Assembly (NCBI GenBank): GCA_002320385.1
Contig: DCKN01000042.1
Span: forward strand, 783-12,393
Length of the DNA: 11,611 nt
Direction: 5' to 3'
Origin: Proteobacteria bacterium UBA1673
GTDB taxonomy: Bacteria > Pseudomonadota > Gammaproteobacteria > Comchoanobacterales > Comchoanobacteraceae
Of this stretch, positions 1-6,315 are shown in pieces. The notes under the pieces are model-generated. The model had not been told where the DNA came from and did not search any database. It worked only from the letters and a program-made list of their open reading frames with translations. Positions within the stretch are counted from its first letter, which is position 1, and every line of letters begins with the position of its first letter. Both the position numbers and the translations under genes were made by a program.

Positions 1-326
1 ATTGTTTTAAAATTTGTGAGCATACCTCCAGGCCATCTTTTACTGACATAAGGCATCTCGCACCGCTTGGCTGATTGCTCAATCGCTTCTTGTGCAACTC
101 GCTTTGTCGATACAAACAAGATTTTACCATTACTAGCTGCGATGGACTCTATCTCTTGGAGTGCTTTCTGTAGCAGGGGTCTTGTTTTGAGAAGATTAAT
201 GATGTGCAGGTCTTTGCTTTTCTTCCCATAAATGTAGGGGGCCATTTTAGGCTCCCAGAAGCATGTTCTGTGGCCGAAATGCACACAGTGTTCGATTAGT
301 TCTTTGAGTTCAACGGTTGCTGCCAT
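1..326 (-). CDS. rpsB: 30S ribosomal protein S2, N-terminal part (cut by window edge)
   Basis: This is the first 108 codons of ribosomal protein S2, a 30S subunit protein that joins late in assembly and helps hold S1. Recognition rests on the S2 signatures in order: HFGHRT (residues 17-22), a WEPKMAPYIYG block (24-34), LHIINL (40-45), GKILFVSTKR (66-75) and RWPGGMLTNFKT (97-108). The ATG is preceded by GGAG at a normal distance, so the start is secure. The gene continues past base 1. Compared with the usual GHQTRYWNPKM...FGxRNKxHIINLEKT, it has Glu where Asn is normal (WEPKM) and one extra residue before HIINL. The paralogue is therefore clear but unusually diverged. In most bacteria tsf follows; here it would lie outside the window. 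Confidence 0.96.
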   Translation of the reverse strand, partial: MAATVELKELIEHCVHFGHRTCFWEPKMAPYIYGKKSKDLHIINLLKTRPLLQKALQEIESIAASNGKILFVSTKRVAQEAIEQSAKRCEMPYVSKRWPGGMLTNFKT

Positions 327-459
327 GAGTGGTCTCCGGGTTTTTACTGACTTTCTATCCACAAGCTACAATCTATTGACACCCGATTGCCTGGACACAT
401 AGAAAATCGTTATTCATAATAAGCAAGGTGTCGCTAATTGCGCACTCTTACTACTGCGT
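327..459 (-). promoter_or_regulatory. structured 5' leader of rpsB, candidate S2 autoregulatory element
   Basis: The leader can fold. A GACACC-TTGC arm (about 433-424) pairs with GCAA...GGTGTC (about 391-378). Inside it is a small TTATT-ATG-AATAA hairpin (about 424-412). In gammaproteobacteria such as E. coli the rpsB leader is known to be the target of autogenous repression by S2. That this leader does the same is inferred from position and foldability, not from a matched consensus. Confidence 0.45.
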
Positions 460-465
460 GTCGGG

Positions 466-494
466 ATTATACCCAAAAACAGTCTGGATTACAA
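466..494 (-). promoter_or_regulatory. rpsB promoter (sigma70)
   Basis: On the minus strand there is a -35 box TTGTAA (494-489), a 17-bp spacer and a perfect -10 box TATAAT (471-466). Transcription would start near 459 and give a leader of about 130 nt before rpsB. This is one of the strongest promoter matches in the window, as expected for a ribosomal protein gene. Confidence 0.8.
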
Positions 495-571
495 GAATTT
501 CTGAAGACTTAGATTGACACGATCGCGTTTGCCACAAAGCATGTTGCTGAAACACTAGTGGACGTATTTAT

Positions 572-1090
572 CTACAGCGCCATGCGTGTAATGCGCCGCT
601 TTCCTAGGCGATAATCCATGACCAAACCACCCACGTGCCAGACAATCAGTACAATTAAAATACATGAAACGATCAAGTGTGTTGAGCCTGCACTTTTGGT
701 TAGCCAAGCGTTACCACTTGGCACGATAGCCAGCTTGACACCGAATAACTTAGGTGGAAATCCTGCCGAACTTGACATCACCCAACCGCTCAAGGGCATC
801 GCAACAAGACAAGCATACAGCGCAATGTGCAGACGCCAATGCGACGTCCTCACACGCGCAGCGATAAGATTGTATCCCAGACGGATTACGATTATGCACA
901 GCGAGATTATCCCTATCTGCTTGTGCATACCATACCATGACCAATATTTTACACCCGAAATGTAACCAGCCATCATGAATCCCCAAACTAGCATCGCGGA
1001 GAAAATCATTGCACTGGCCCAATGCAGTAATTTTGATATAAGCCCGTATCGTCCAATTTGGTTGTAAAGTTGCCAGCGATAGTTATGCAT
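572..1090 (-). CDS. cybB: cytochrome b561 (CybB family), di-haem inner-membrane protein
   Basis: 172 residues, the normal size for bacterial cytochrome b561, a four-helix inner-membrane protein that carries two b-type haems and passes electrons between the quinone pool and other carriers. Four hydrophobic segments are visible (about 22-45, 56-76, 86-106, 136-158). Candidate haem ligands sit where the family has them: His23 in KLLHWAS, His56 in GMHKQIG, His138 in STHL and His152 in VWHVGG. H84 and H88 are additional histidines at the start of helix three. The tail is short and basic (KRRITR), typical of the cytoplasmic end. It lies 22 bases after wrbA on the same strand, so the two are probably one transcript; GAGG lies 10 bases before the start. 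Exact redox partner unknown. Confidence 0.88.
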   Translation of the reverse strand: MHNYRWQLYNQIGRYGLISKLLHWASAMIFSAMLVWGFMMAGYISGVKYWSWYGMHKQIGIISLCIIVIRLGYNLIAARVRTSHWRLHIALYACLVAMPLSGWVMSSSAGFPPKLFGVKLAIVPSGNAWLTKSAGSTHLIVSCILIVLIVWHVGGLVMDYRLGKRRITRMAL

Positions 1091-1112
1091 AACCCTGATG
1101 CCTCGAGTTTAT

Positions 1113-1724
1113 CTATTCATTCGATATGACTGGCTCAACAGCTAACGCAATGCGCGCAAGACGCTTACCTTGCTCAATCGCAATAGAGTGTTCGTGGTCG
1201 GTGAGCCCATCGCTGTCGTGCCCACCAGCAACGTGCGATGCCCCGTAGGGCGTCCCTCCTTTTTCCGTTTTGGATAATGCATCAACCGTGTAAGGAACAC
1301 CTAGCACCATCATGCCGTGATGCAACAGTGGCGTCAGGATATTGATGAGTGTTGTTTCCTGTCCTCCGTGAAGACTCGATGAAGATGTAAACGCGCACAC
1401 TGGCTTATTGACTAACGCACCCGAAAACCAAAGACTTGTAGTTCCCTCCAGCCAAAATTGTAATGCTGACGCCATGTTGCCAAAATGGGTTGGCGATCCA
1501 ATCGCCAATCCTGCACAATGCTTCAATTCTTCGCTGGACGCAAACGCAATAGCCTGATCTGCTTGCTTGGGCTCGCTTTGGGGCTTGCTGTGCACGGGCG
1601 CCACTGTACGGATTTTGGCCTCAATACCTGAAACGCTGTTGACTCCTCGAGCAATACTGTGCGCAAGATTTTGCGTTGACCCAGTTTCACTTACAAAAAC
1701 AATCAAAATATAAGGCTTGCTCAT
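1113..1724 (-). CDS. wrbA: WrbA-type NAD(P)H:quinone oxidoreductase (flavodoxin fold)
   Basis: 203 residues from the ATG at 1724. An in-frame GTG at 1736 would add four residues, but GTGGAA just before the ATG serves better as a ribosome site. WrbA proteins bind FMN and reduce quinones by two electrons, which avoids semiquinone radicals. Diagnostic blocks are the phosphate-binding loop SETGSTQ (12-18), GSPTHFGNM (76-84), the LHGGQET segment (about 118-124) and GGTPYGASHVAGG (156-168). The loop is closer to classical flavodoxin (S/T-x-T-G-x-T) than to the usual WrbA YSxxGH, so it is a divergent member. It is the first gene of a likely operon with cytochrome b561, which suggests a shared role in quinone or redox homeostasis. 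No clear promoter was found in the 130-bp divergent region. Confidence 0.88.
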   Translation of the reverse strand: MSKPYILIVFVSETGSTQNLAHSIARGVNSVSGIEAKIRTVAPVHSKPQSEPKQADQAIAFASSEELKHCAGLAIGSPTHFGNMASALQFWLEGTTSLWFSGALVNKPVCAFTSSSSLHGGQETTLINILTPLLHHGMMVLGVPYTVDALSKTEKGGTPYGASHVAGGHDSDGLTDHEHSIAIEQGKRLARIALAVEPVISNE

Positions 1725-1807
1725 CGCTTGTTCCACTATAAATCTTACTCATACTGTCTCAAAATCGCTGGATACTCAATACTTTTTCGATAAATTAGTA
1801 TTTATTT

Positions 1808-1836
1808 TTGACAAATCCCTCGGTATTGACTATAGC
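1808..1836 (+). promoter_or_regulatory. promoter of the L,D-transpeptidase-dut pair
   Basis: A perfect -35 TTGACA (1808-1813), a 17-bp spacer and a -10 TATAGC (1831-1836, four of six consensus bases) predict a start near 1843, about 15-20 nt before the ATG cluster at 1858-1864. This argues against translation from the upstream in-frame ATG at 1717. A second, overlapping possibility is TTGACT (1826-1831), 16 bp, TATACA (1848-1853), which would make the mRNA practically leaderless. Confidence 0.65.
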
Positions 1837-1857
1837 AACAGAACGTTTATACATAAG

Positions 1858-2799
1858 ATGATGATGCTGCGATATAATTTTTTGATCATGTCAACACTCA
1901 TGATGTTTTTGTCACCGTCCTTATTCAGCCAGGTATTTAATTACGATGGCAGCCAGCCCACTGTTGGATCTGTTGAATATGCCGTTGTGGATGAGACAAT
2001 CAATGATCTACATGATTTATCAAGGCAATACAATACTGGTTACGATGCTTTACTCGGCGCCAATCCCCACCTTAACGAAGAAACTGATCTCGAGCCCGGC
2101 ATGGTTGTAATAATCCCTAATAAGATTATTCTACCAAAGCGATTAAAGCCTAACACTGTTTATATAAATCTTCCTGAAAAACGAGTGTTTTTCTTTGACC
2201 AAGATGAGCAGAAACTTTATGTTTTTCCCGTCGGCGTTGGACGACTCGACCACCCTTCTCCAACGGGCAAAATGACCATCACATTAAAACGTTACAAACC
2301 AATATGGAATGTTCCGAAGGGTGTTCTAGAAGAGGCGCATGCAAATGGCTATACCGATCATCCTAGAAAAATGCCCGCGGGTCCTGACAATCCCCTTGGC
2401 GACTATGCTGTACATTTATCAGCACATACCTATCTAATTCATGCGACTCATAACCCTGACCTCATTGGCACGCGCAACACTTCGGGCTGCATCAATCTTT
2501 ATCCGGAGCATTTAGCCATTCTCTACGAAAAAATCAAAGTTAAAACACCTGTTGAAATTATTAACATGCCAACAAAAATAGTAGTAATCGACGATAGAAT
2601 CCTTGTGGAACGGTACCCGACGCTATTCGAAACCACCGCACAACAAAATGCCGCTGATGAGCAACAGCGCTTTGATCACGATATGCAAAAAGCCAAACAA
2701 GTCGCTGAGTCCCACAACCTAACCCTAAATCAGGAGGAAGTTGACAAACTTAATGCAGTGATGCACAATTATTTGGGATATCCAATTACAGCGAACTAA
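1858..2799 (+). CDS. L,D-transpeptidase, ErfK/YbiS/YcfS/YnhG type, secreted
   Basis: About 313 residues from the first of three consecutive ATGs. Proteins of this family work in the periplasm, forming 3-3 peptidoglycan cross-links or anchoring outer-membrane lipoproteins to peptidoglycan. An N-terminal signal peptide is visible (basic R near the start, hydrophobic core about 7-24, likely cut near LFS-Q). A LysM-like segment follows (about 40-88), then the YkuD catalytic domain (about 98-240). It keeps the family marks VGVGRLDHPSPTGK and MPAGPDNPLGDYA. The active-site region runs from LIHATH (His195) to TSGCIN with the nucleophile Cys211. The usual motif is [S/T]HGCxR/N; here the His before Gly is Ser, as also seen in the LdtD type. 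A charged, helical tail of about 60 residues follows. Three bases separate it from dut. Confidence 0.9.
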   Translation: MMMLRYNFLIMSTLMMFLSPSLFSQVFNYDGSQPTVGSVEYAVVDETINDLHDLSRQYNTGYDALLGANPHLNEETDLEPGMVVIIPNKIILPKRLKPNTVYINLPEKRVFFFDQDEQKLYVFPVGVGRLDHPSPTGKMTITLKRYKPIWNVPKGVLEEAHANGYTDHPRKMPAGPDNPLGDYAVHLSAHTYLIHATHNPDLIGTRNTSGCINLYPEHLAILYEKIKVKTPVEIINMPTKIVVIDDRILVERYPTLFETTAQQNAADEQQRFDHDMQKAKQVAESHNLTLNQEEVDKLNAVMHNYLGYPITAN

Positions 2800-2802
2800 A
2801 GC

Positions 2803-3276
2803 ATGATTCACATCGACCTTTCATCTGTTCAAGTCAAAATTCTTGATAAACGGCTCGGCACATCATGGCCTATGCCACAATACCAAACTAATGGCTCTGC
2901 GGCGATGGATCTCATTGCCTGTCATGACGAGACAACGATTTTAAAACCACGCGATTGTCAACTTATCCCCACAGGCATTGCTATTTTCATTAACCACAAT
3001 CGCTATTGTGCTAAAATACTTCCCCGGTCGGGACTAGGCCATAAGCATGGCATCATTCTAGGCAATGGCACTGGCCTGATTGACTCTGATTACCAGGGCC
3101 CCCTGATGGTATCCTGCCTTAATCGTGGTGCCGACGATTATCCTATTGTCCCTGGTGACCGCATTGCACAACTTGTCTTCTTACCCATTGTTAGGCCTGA
3201 GCTTCGTATTGTTGAGGACTTTGATGAGGATCAATCTGAGCGGGGTACTGGCGGATTTGGTAGCACCGGCCGCTAG
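2803..3276 (+). CDS. dut: deoxyuridine 5'-triphosphate nucleotidohydrolase (dUTPase)
   Basis: 157 residues, close to the usual 150. It hydrolyses dUTP to dUMP and pyrophosphate, keeping uracil out of DNA and supplying dUMP for thymidylate synthesis; the enzyme is a cytoplasmic trimer. All five dUTPase motifs are present: AAMDLIAC (33-40), PRSGLG (74-79), GLIDSDYQGPLMVS (91-104, with catalytic Asp94 and Tyr97), PGDRIAQLVF (117-126) and the glycine-rich C-terminal arm RGTGGFGSTG (147-156). The ATG follows the transpeptidase stop by 3 bases and has no good ribosome site, so translation is probably coupled. In E. coli dut lies beside coaBC; that neighbour is absent here. A strong stem-loop begins about 18 bases after the stop. 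Confidence 0.97.
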   Translation: MIHIDLSSVQVKILDKRLGTSWPMPQYQTNGSAAMDLIACHDETTILKPRDCQLIPTGIAIFINHNRYCAKILPRSGLGHKHGIILGNGTGLIDSDYQGPLMVSCLNRGADDYPIVPGDRIAQLVFLPIVRPELRIVEDFDEDQSERGTGGFGSTGR

Positions 3277-3293
3277 GTAATGTCAATTCTCGG

Positions 3294-3339
3294 TTGGCGT
3301 TTCAGGCTTATCTACGCTGTACTCAGCCTGACCCGCTAA
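3294..3339 (+). other. imperfect stem-loop between converging genes
   Basis: TTGGCG (3294-3299) pairs with CGCTAA (3334-3339), and TCAGGCT (3302-3308) pairs with AGCCTGA (3325-3331), with a TT/CC internal loop and a 16-nt apical loop. That gives 13 base pairs, one a G-U. No U-run follows on either strand, so it is not a classical intrinsic terminator. It lies just after dut and downstream of the opposing gene, and could protect 3' ends or help Rho-dependent termination of both. Confidence 0.5.
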
Positions 3340-3392
3340 TGTGCGCCTGATCTATCCAAGTTAACTATGACTCAATCGCGCCATGACCAATT

Positions 3393-3974
3393 TTATGGCA
3401 TGACGCCTTGTGATCGATCGGCGCGATTCTCATCACGACCATGATGACCGGCTATTGCTTCAAGCTCTGGCTCTGTGTACATACCATCATGATTGCCAAC
3501 GTGAGCGGCAGATCGGCAAAAAAAAGTACTAAGCCCCCCAGAATTTTCAGTGCTGGCATTATTGACGTATGGACTTTTGACTCCATGCGTTTGTAACGCC
3601 TCAAGTATTAATGGCTGTTCTTCGTCTAACAGCTCATCGTCTGACAGTCCATTGTCAGACTGCTCTTTGTTTGACAGCCCTTCAAGCGAATGGCTTTTAC
3701 TTGAATGATTATCCATGGACGCTGGCATTTGTTCTGATTTTATTTTGCCACAATTATTATCAGTGTGAGCACAAATATTCCCTTCTTGTGATGTCTCATG
3801 CTCTTCTTGCATTTCAGTAGCCCCACCTCTAAACAATTGATCACCATCAAAATTACCCACAGGCGTGAACACATCTTTTAATTTTTCTTCCCGAACACAA
3901 GACAAGTAATCTAAGATCCGGGTAAAACAACTCGGGATATGTTTATTGGACTTTCTGTGCTCATTTTTTTCCAT
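3393..3974 (-). CDS. unrecognised acidic protein with tandem pentapeptide repeats
   Basis: 193 residues; I do not recognise the family. The N-terminus is basic (KNEHRKSNKH), followed by a likely amphipathic helix (about 16-36). The rest is acidic and polar and probably poorly ordered, with little hydrophobic core. Residues 99-118 are four five-residue repeats, GLSNK, EQSDN, GLSDD and ELLDE, followed by EQPLI. No signal peptide or membrane segment is seen. A plausible promoter and the uninterrupted reading frame support a real gene, but the ribosome site is weak. It is divergent from the ankyrin gene. Composition and context fit a secreted effector or host-interaction protein, as does the acidic patch TEPELE about 25 residues from the end, but that is inference. 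It could also be a lineage-specific protein of other function. Confidence 0.6.
   Translation of the reverse strand: MEKNEHRKSNKHIPSCFTRILDYLSCVREEKLKDVFTPVGNFDGDQLFRGGATEMQEEHETSQEGNICAHTDNNCGKIKSEQMPASMDNHSSKSHSLEGLSNKEQSDNGLSDDELLDEEQPLILEALQTHGVKSPYVNNASTENSGGLSTFFCRSAAHVGNHDGMYTEPELEAIAGHHGRDENRADRSQGVMP
3621..3680 (-). repeat. degenerate 15-bp tandem repeat, four copies
   Basis: Four successive 15-bp units on the plus strand begin at 3621, 3636, 3651 and 3666 and share the core GTcTgACaGnCC. They are in frame with the minus-strand gene and encode GLSNK, EQSDN, GLSDD and ELLDE. Units two and three also form a perfect 8-bp inverted repeat, GTCTGACA (3639-3646) with TGTCAGAC (3653-3660). 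Being a multiple of three, copy number could change by slippage without breaking the frame. Confidence 0.7.
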
Positions 3975-3998
3975 AACAGTGTCTTTATCTTTCGCTGT

Positions 3999-4027
3999 AT
4001 CTTAACTATTTGCTGGTTGCAAATCAA
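3999..4027 (-). promoter_or_regulatory. candidate promoter of the acidic-protein gene
   Basis: On the minus strand, TTGATT (4027-4022), a 17-bp spacer and TAAGAT (4004-3999) predict a start near 3992, 18 nt before the ATG at 3974. Each box matches the sigma70 consensus at four of six positions, so this is a moderate candidate. Confidence 0.4.
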
Positions 4028-4120
4028 CGCCTTGTGTTGGTTTACCCAAGCCAACGACTTTACTACCGTCCTAACTTTACCAGCACGACTTTTTGATGCC
4101 CTTCTTCAATCAATGATTTT

Positions 4121-4168
4121 CTAGCACGCTTAAAACACGCATTGCCAGCATTGATCACTCCGTGCTAG
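4121..4168. promoter_or_regulatory. 8-bp inverted repeat overlapping the ankyrin promoter
   Basis: CTAGCACG (4121-4128) and CGTGCTAG (4161-4168) are perfect inverted copies with centres 40 bp apart, close to four helical turns. The right copy overlaps the predicted extended -10 of the ankyrin gene. This geometry suits a pair of half-sites for a regulator, or a long-looped stem in single-stranded form. Which regulator is unknown. Confidence 0.4.
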
Positions 4169-4171
4169 TAT
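4142..4171 (+). promoter_or_regulatory. candidate promoter of the ankyrin gene
   Basis: -35 TTGCCA (4142-4147, five of six), an 18-bp spacer and -10 TAGTAT (4166-4171, four of six) preceded by TGC, an extended -10 signature. The start would be near 4178, about 28 nt before the ATG at 4206. Confidence 0.45.
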
Positions 4172-4205
4172 TAAAACCTTGAACTGATCGTGACTTAACC
4201 AAGTA

Positions 4206-5483
4206 ATGCACTGTCTGACCCCAGCAACTTCACCATCTCGTGTGCGCAATTCGTTACACCGGCACTTACATCGTCGCATTCAGCTAAATGACTGGCATTA
4301 TCTCAGTATCGATGGAGATAATTTACTAACCATGATTGCCGTGCATGCATTCAATGACTTAGCTCCCTTACTCCTTCGAAGTCTACCACAAGACTTCATT
4401 CAAAAATCGCTTCGACCTGATGGTGCAACACCCATCATTATTGCTGCGATGACTGGTAATTTTGATTTATTAGAACAAATGATGACCCATCCTTTTTGTC
4501 GAGCACAAATCAACCAGCCAGCTGGATGCGGCGCCATGCCGCTTACCATCGCTGTATCTCGTTGCGATATCCGCATGACCAAAACACTACTGCACTTTGG
4601 AGCGCATGTTGATGCCCGTTTACCAGATGGATCAACACCGTTGATGCATGCGTGTAGGCATGGTGATCCTGTCTTAATTAAAGTACTTTTGTCCCACTCG
4701 CCTGACGTCAATACAGTTGACCAAAATAATCACAATGCAGTCACGTATGCAGTGTGCAATAATCGATTCATTGCATTACCCCTTCTTCATTCCCTGGGCG
4801 CACAACTTGATACTAGAGACGCTTATGCTTACACGCCCCTGATGCATGCGATAAAGTGCAGTGCTGCGGCTTCTGCAATATGGCTGATTGAGAATCAGGC
4901 TGATATCAATCAAATCAACCACAAGTATCGCTCTGCCTTGGTCATTGCTGTTATCAATTGTTGTGAACAGGCTATGCACATGCTACTCAAAAGGCCTGAG
5001 CTCATCATCAACCAGGCAGATGACTATCAGCAAACTGCCCTTATGTACGCGTGTATGCACGGACGCACGACTATGGTCAAGGCGTTGATGAACCATCCAA
5101 AATTAGATGTTTATCTATGTAATATTTTTGGGGAAACTGCATTTACCTTAGCCGCTAGTAATAATCAAAGCGAAGCCCTTTCTGTTTTATTCAGTTACCC
5201 CTTAATGCCTGACCGCCAAGATGCTATTGTGCTTGATTGCCTTCGAGCTGCTCGAAGAAACCAGTTTGTAGATGTAATTGATACGATCCTAAACCGTTTC
5301 CGAAACATATATCAGTCAAACTGCCCTCGCCCCACTCAAGAGGGCCAGGAAATTACTGACTATTACAAACACTTCTATGGCCTTGGACGTGCTTCTGGCA
5401 TGGGCCTTTTTTCTCAAAGGAGCACCCCTCCCCCTTGCAAACGGAAAAAGATCGCGTCCATTCAAAAAAAAATGGAAAGATAG
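4206..5483 (+). CDS. ankyrin-repeat protein with basic C-terminal tail, candidate translocated effector
   Basis: 425 residues. About eight ankyrin repeats span residues 72-336; typical ones begin DGATPIIIAAMTGN (72), DGSTPLMHACRHGD (141), YAYTPLMHAIKCSA (207) and YQQTALMYACMHGR (274). Ankyrin repeats are protein-binding scaffolds, abundant in effectors of intracellular bacteria. The N-terminal 70 residues are Arg/His-rich and then helical, with no signal peptide. The C-terminal 90 residues carry no repeats and end in a basic cluster, CKRKK (411-415) followed by KKMER, which resembles a eukaryotic nuclear localisation signal. No enzymatic domain is apparent. The start at 4206 has a poor ribosome site; Met43 (4332) is an alternative but would cut the helical N-terminus. 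An effector role (for example through a type IV system) is inferred from composition and neighbours, not shown. Confidence 0.9.
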   Translation: MHCLTPATSPSRVRNSLHRHLHRRIQLNDWHYLSIDGDNLLTMIAVHAFNDLAPLLLRSLPQDFIQKSLRPDGATPIIIAAMTGNFDLLEQMMTHPFCRAQINQPAGCGAMPLTIAVSRCDIRMTKTLLHFGAHVDARLPDGSTPLMHACRHGDPVLIKVLLSHSPDVNTVDQNNHNAVTYAVCNNRFIALPLLHSLGAQLDTRDAYAYTPLMHAIKCSAAASAIWLIENQADINQINHKYRSALVIAVINCCEQAMHMLLKRPELIINQADDYQQTALMYACMHGRTTMVKALMNHPKLDVYLCNIFGETAFTLAASNNQSEALSVLFSYPLMPDRQDAIVLDCLRAARRNQFVDVIDTILNRFRNIYQSNCPRPTQEGQEITDYYKHFYGLGRASGMGLFSQRSTPPPCKRKKIASIQKKMER

Positions 5484-5565
5484 TAAGAAAGCCGATCTTC
5501 AGTCATGCACTGCTTCAATGCCTACAATCTATGGATTATTGATCCAAACTAGCCGTCATTAAATG

Positions 5566-6120
5566 CTAGGCAAGAATGGTGTATGCCATTTTTTGATCGT
5601 GTGGCTCAGGCATGATTGAATCGCAGTAGCAGCATTTGAAGGCAATACCAATCGTGCGATTAATTAAAGCAGGATGCTTTTGTAAAAATCGATCATAATA
5701 GCCAGCACCATAGCCAAGACGATGACCTTCAACATCTAAAGCAACAGCTGGCACGATGAGAAGATCAATATCGGACGAGCTATCCTCTTTCTGCTGCGAG
5801 GGCTCACTGACACCATATTTCGGATGGACATGACAGATATCTCCAGGTTGGTAGCGCACGAATTTCATGGAACTAGGTCCAGTGGTCACTGGTGCTGATA
5901 TTTTCTTACCTACATGGACTGAATGTTGAATAATTGCGGCTGTATCAAGCTCATCCTGTCGCGCAAGATAACATCCAATATGTTGACTTTCTTGCCATAA
6001 CTTCGATTGAATGATCTGCTTAAGTAGTCTTTGCTCAGCCTGCTGTCGCGCTTGTTTTGGTAGCACCTTTCGCTGCTTAAGCATACACTCTCTTAATTGT
6101 TTCTTGTTTTGAATTGGCAT
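5566..6120 (-). CDS. fau: 5-formyltetrahydrofolate cyclo-ligase
   Basis: 184 residues, normal length. The enzyme (also called MTHF synthetase, YgfA or FthC) uses ATP to turn 5-formyl-THF into 5,10-methenyl-THF, returning a storage or inhibitory folate to one-carbon metabolism. Evidence: the N-terminal NKKQLRE...LKQRKVLP block, which aligns with the family's basic ATP-binding start, and the signature LIVPAVALDVEGHRLGYGAGYYDRF (120-145), where GYGAGYYDR is the diagnostic loop. The C-terminus EPHDQKM matches the usual end. The start at 6120 has no Shine-Dalgarno sequence, but the next Met (13) would remove conserved residues. It lies 25 bases after the 6S RNA on the same strand, the order found in E. 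coli and many other gammaproteobacteria, so it is probably made by read-through and processing of the ssrS transcript. Confidence 0.95.
   Translation of the reverse strand: MPIQNKKQLRECMLKQRKVLPKQARQQAEQRLLKQIIQSKLWQESQHIGCYLARQDELDTAAIIQHSVHVGKKISAPVTTGPSSMKFVRYQPGDICHVHPKYGVSEPSQQKEDSSSDIDLLIVPAVALDVEGHRLGYGAGYYDRFLQKHPALINRTIGIAFKCCYCDSIMPEPHDQKMAYTILA
5575..5594 (+). terminator. weak intrinsic terminator candidate for the ankyrin gene
   Basis: AATGGT (5575-5580) pairs with GCCATT (5585-5590) around a GTAT loop and runs into six Ts (5589-5594) on the plus strand. It lies within the 3' end of the converging fau gene. The stem is AT-rich and short, so termination may be partial. Confidence 0.35.
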
Positions 6121-6145
6121 GAGGACACTTGCTAAGGGTTAAAGC

Positions 6146-6309
6146 GTCTAGAGTTAATGCCGATCTCGCTTGAACCTCTTGGTTCATTTTGGGCGGTATA
6201 ATTAGTATCAGGTTTCCTACTCGTGGCAGGCCTACACAACAACCAAGATAAATGCCGTCCCAGTGCGATTGATTATAGATCCAAAAGAAATAACAGCACT
6301 AACCTAGAC
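6146..6309 (-). ncRNA. ssrS: 6S RNA, RNA polymerase regulator
   Basis: 6S RNA mimics an open promoter and sequesters sigma70 RNA polymerase in stationary phase. The ends form a 14-bp closing stem: GTCTAG-GTTAGTGC (6309-6296) with GCATTAA-C-TCTAGAC (6160-6146), one bulged A and one G-U. The 3' side has the conserved hairpin TGAACC-AAGA-GGTTCA (about 6187-6172), nearly identical to the one in E. coli 6S RNA (TTGAACCAAGGGTTCAAG). A GGG-A-CGG / CCGCCC stem (about 6263-6189) closes the apical part, with a bubble between them. About 164 nt as drawn, somewhat shorter than the usual 180-190; ends may extend a few bases. The position just upstream of fau is the classical location. zapA, often upstream in E. 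coli relatives, is not here. Confidence 0.92.
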
Positions 6310-6315
6310 TTTTAT

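Noticed and set aside
1717..1857. Extended N-terminus of the L,D-transpeptidase frame from an ATG at 1717
   Set aside because: It would place 47 non-conserved residues before the signal peptide, overlap the wrbA start, and lie upstream of the TTGACA promoter at 1808-1836.
3939..4124. 61-codon plus-strand frame, hydrophobic
   Set aside because: Overlaps the opposing gene's 5' end and promoter region, has no ribosome site, and its hydrophobicity is explained by T-rich DNA.
4400..4711. 103-codon frame antisense to the ankyrin gene
   Set aside because: Lies wholly inside strongly supported ankyrin repeats and has no ribosome site or recognisable domain.
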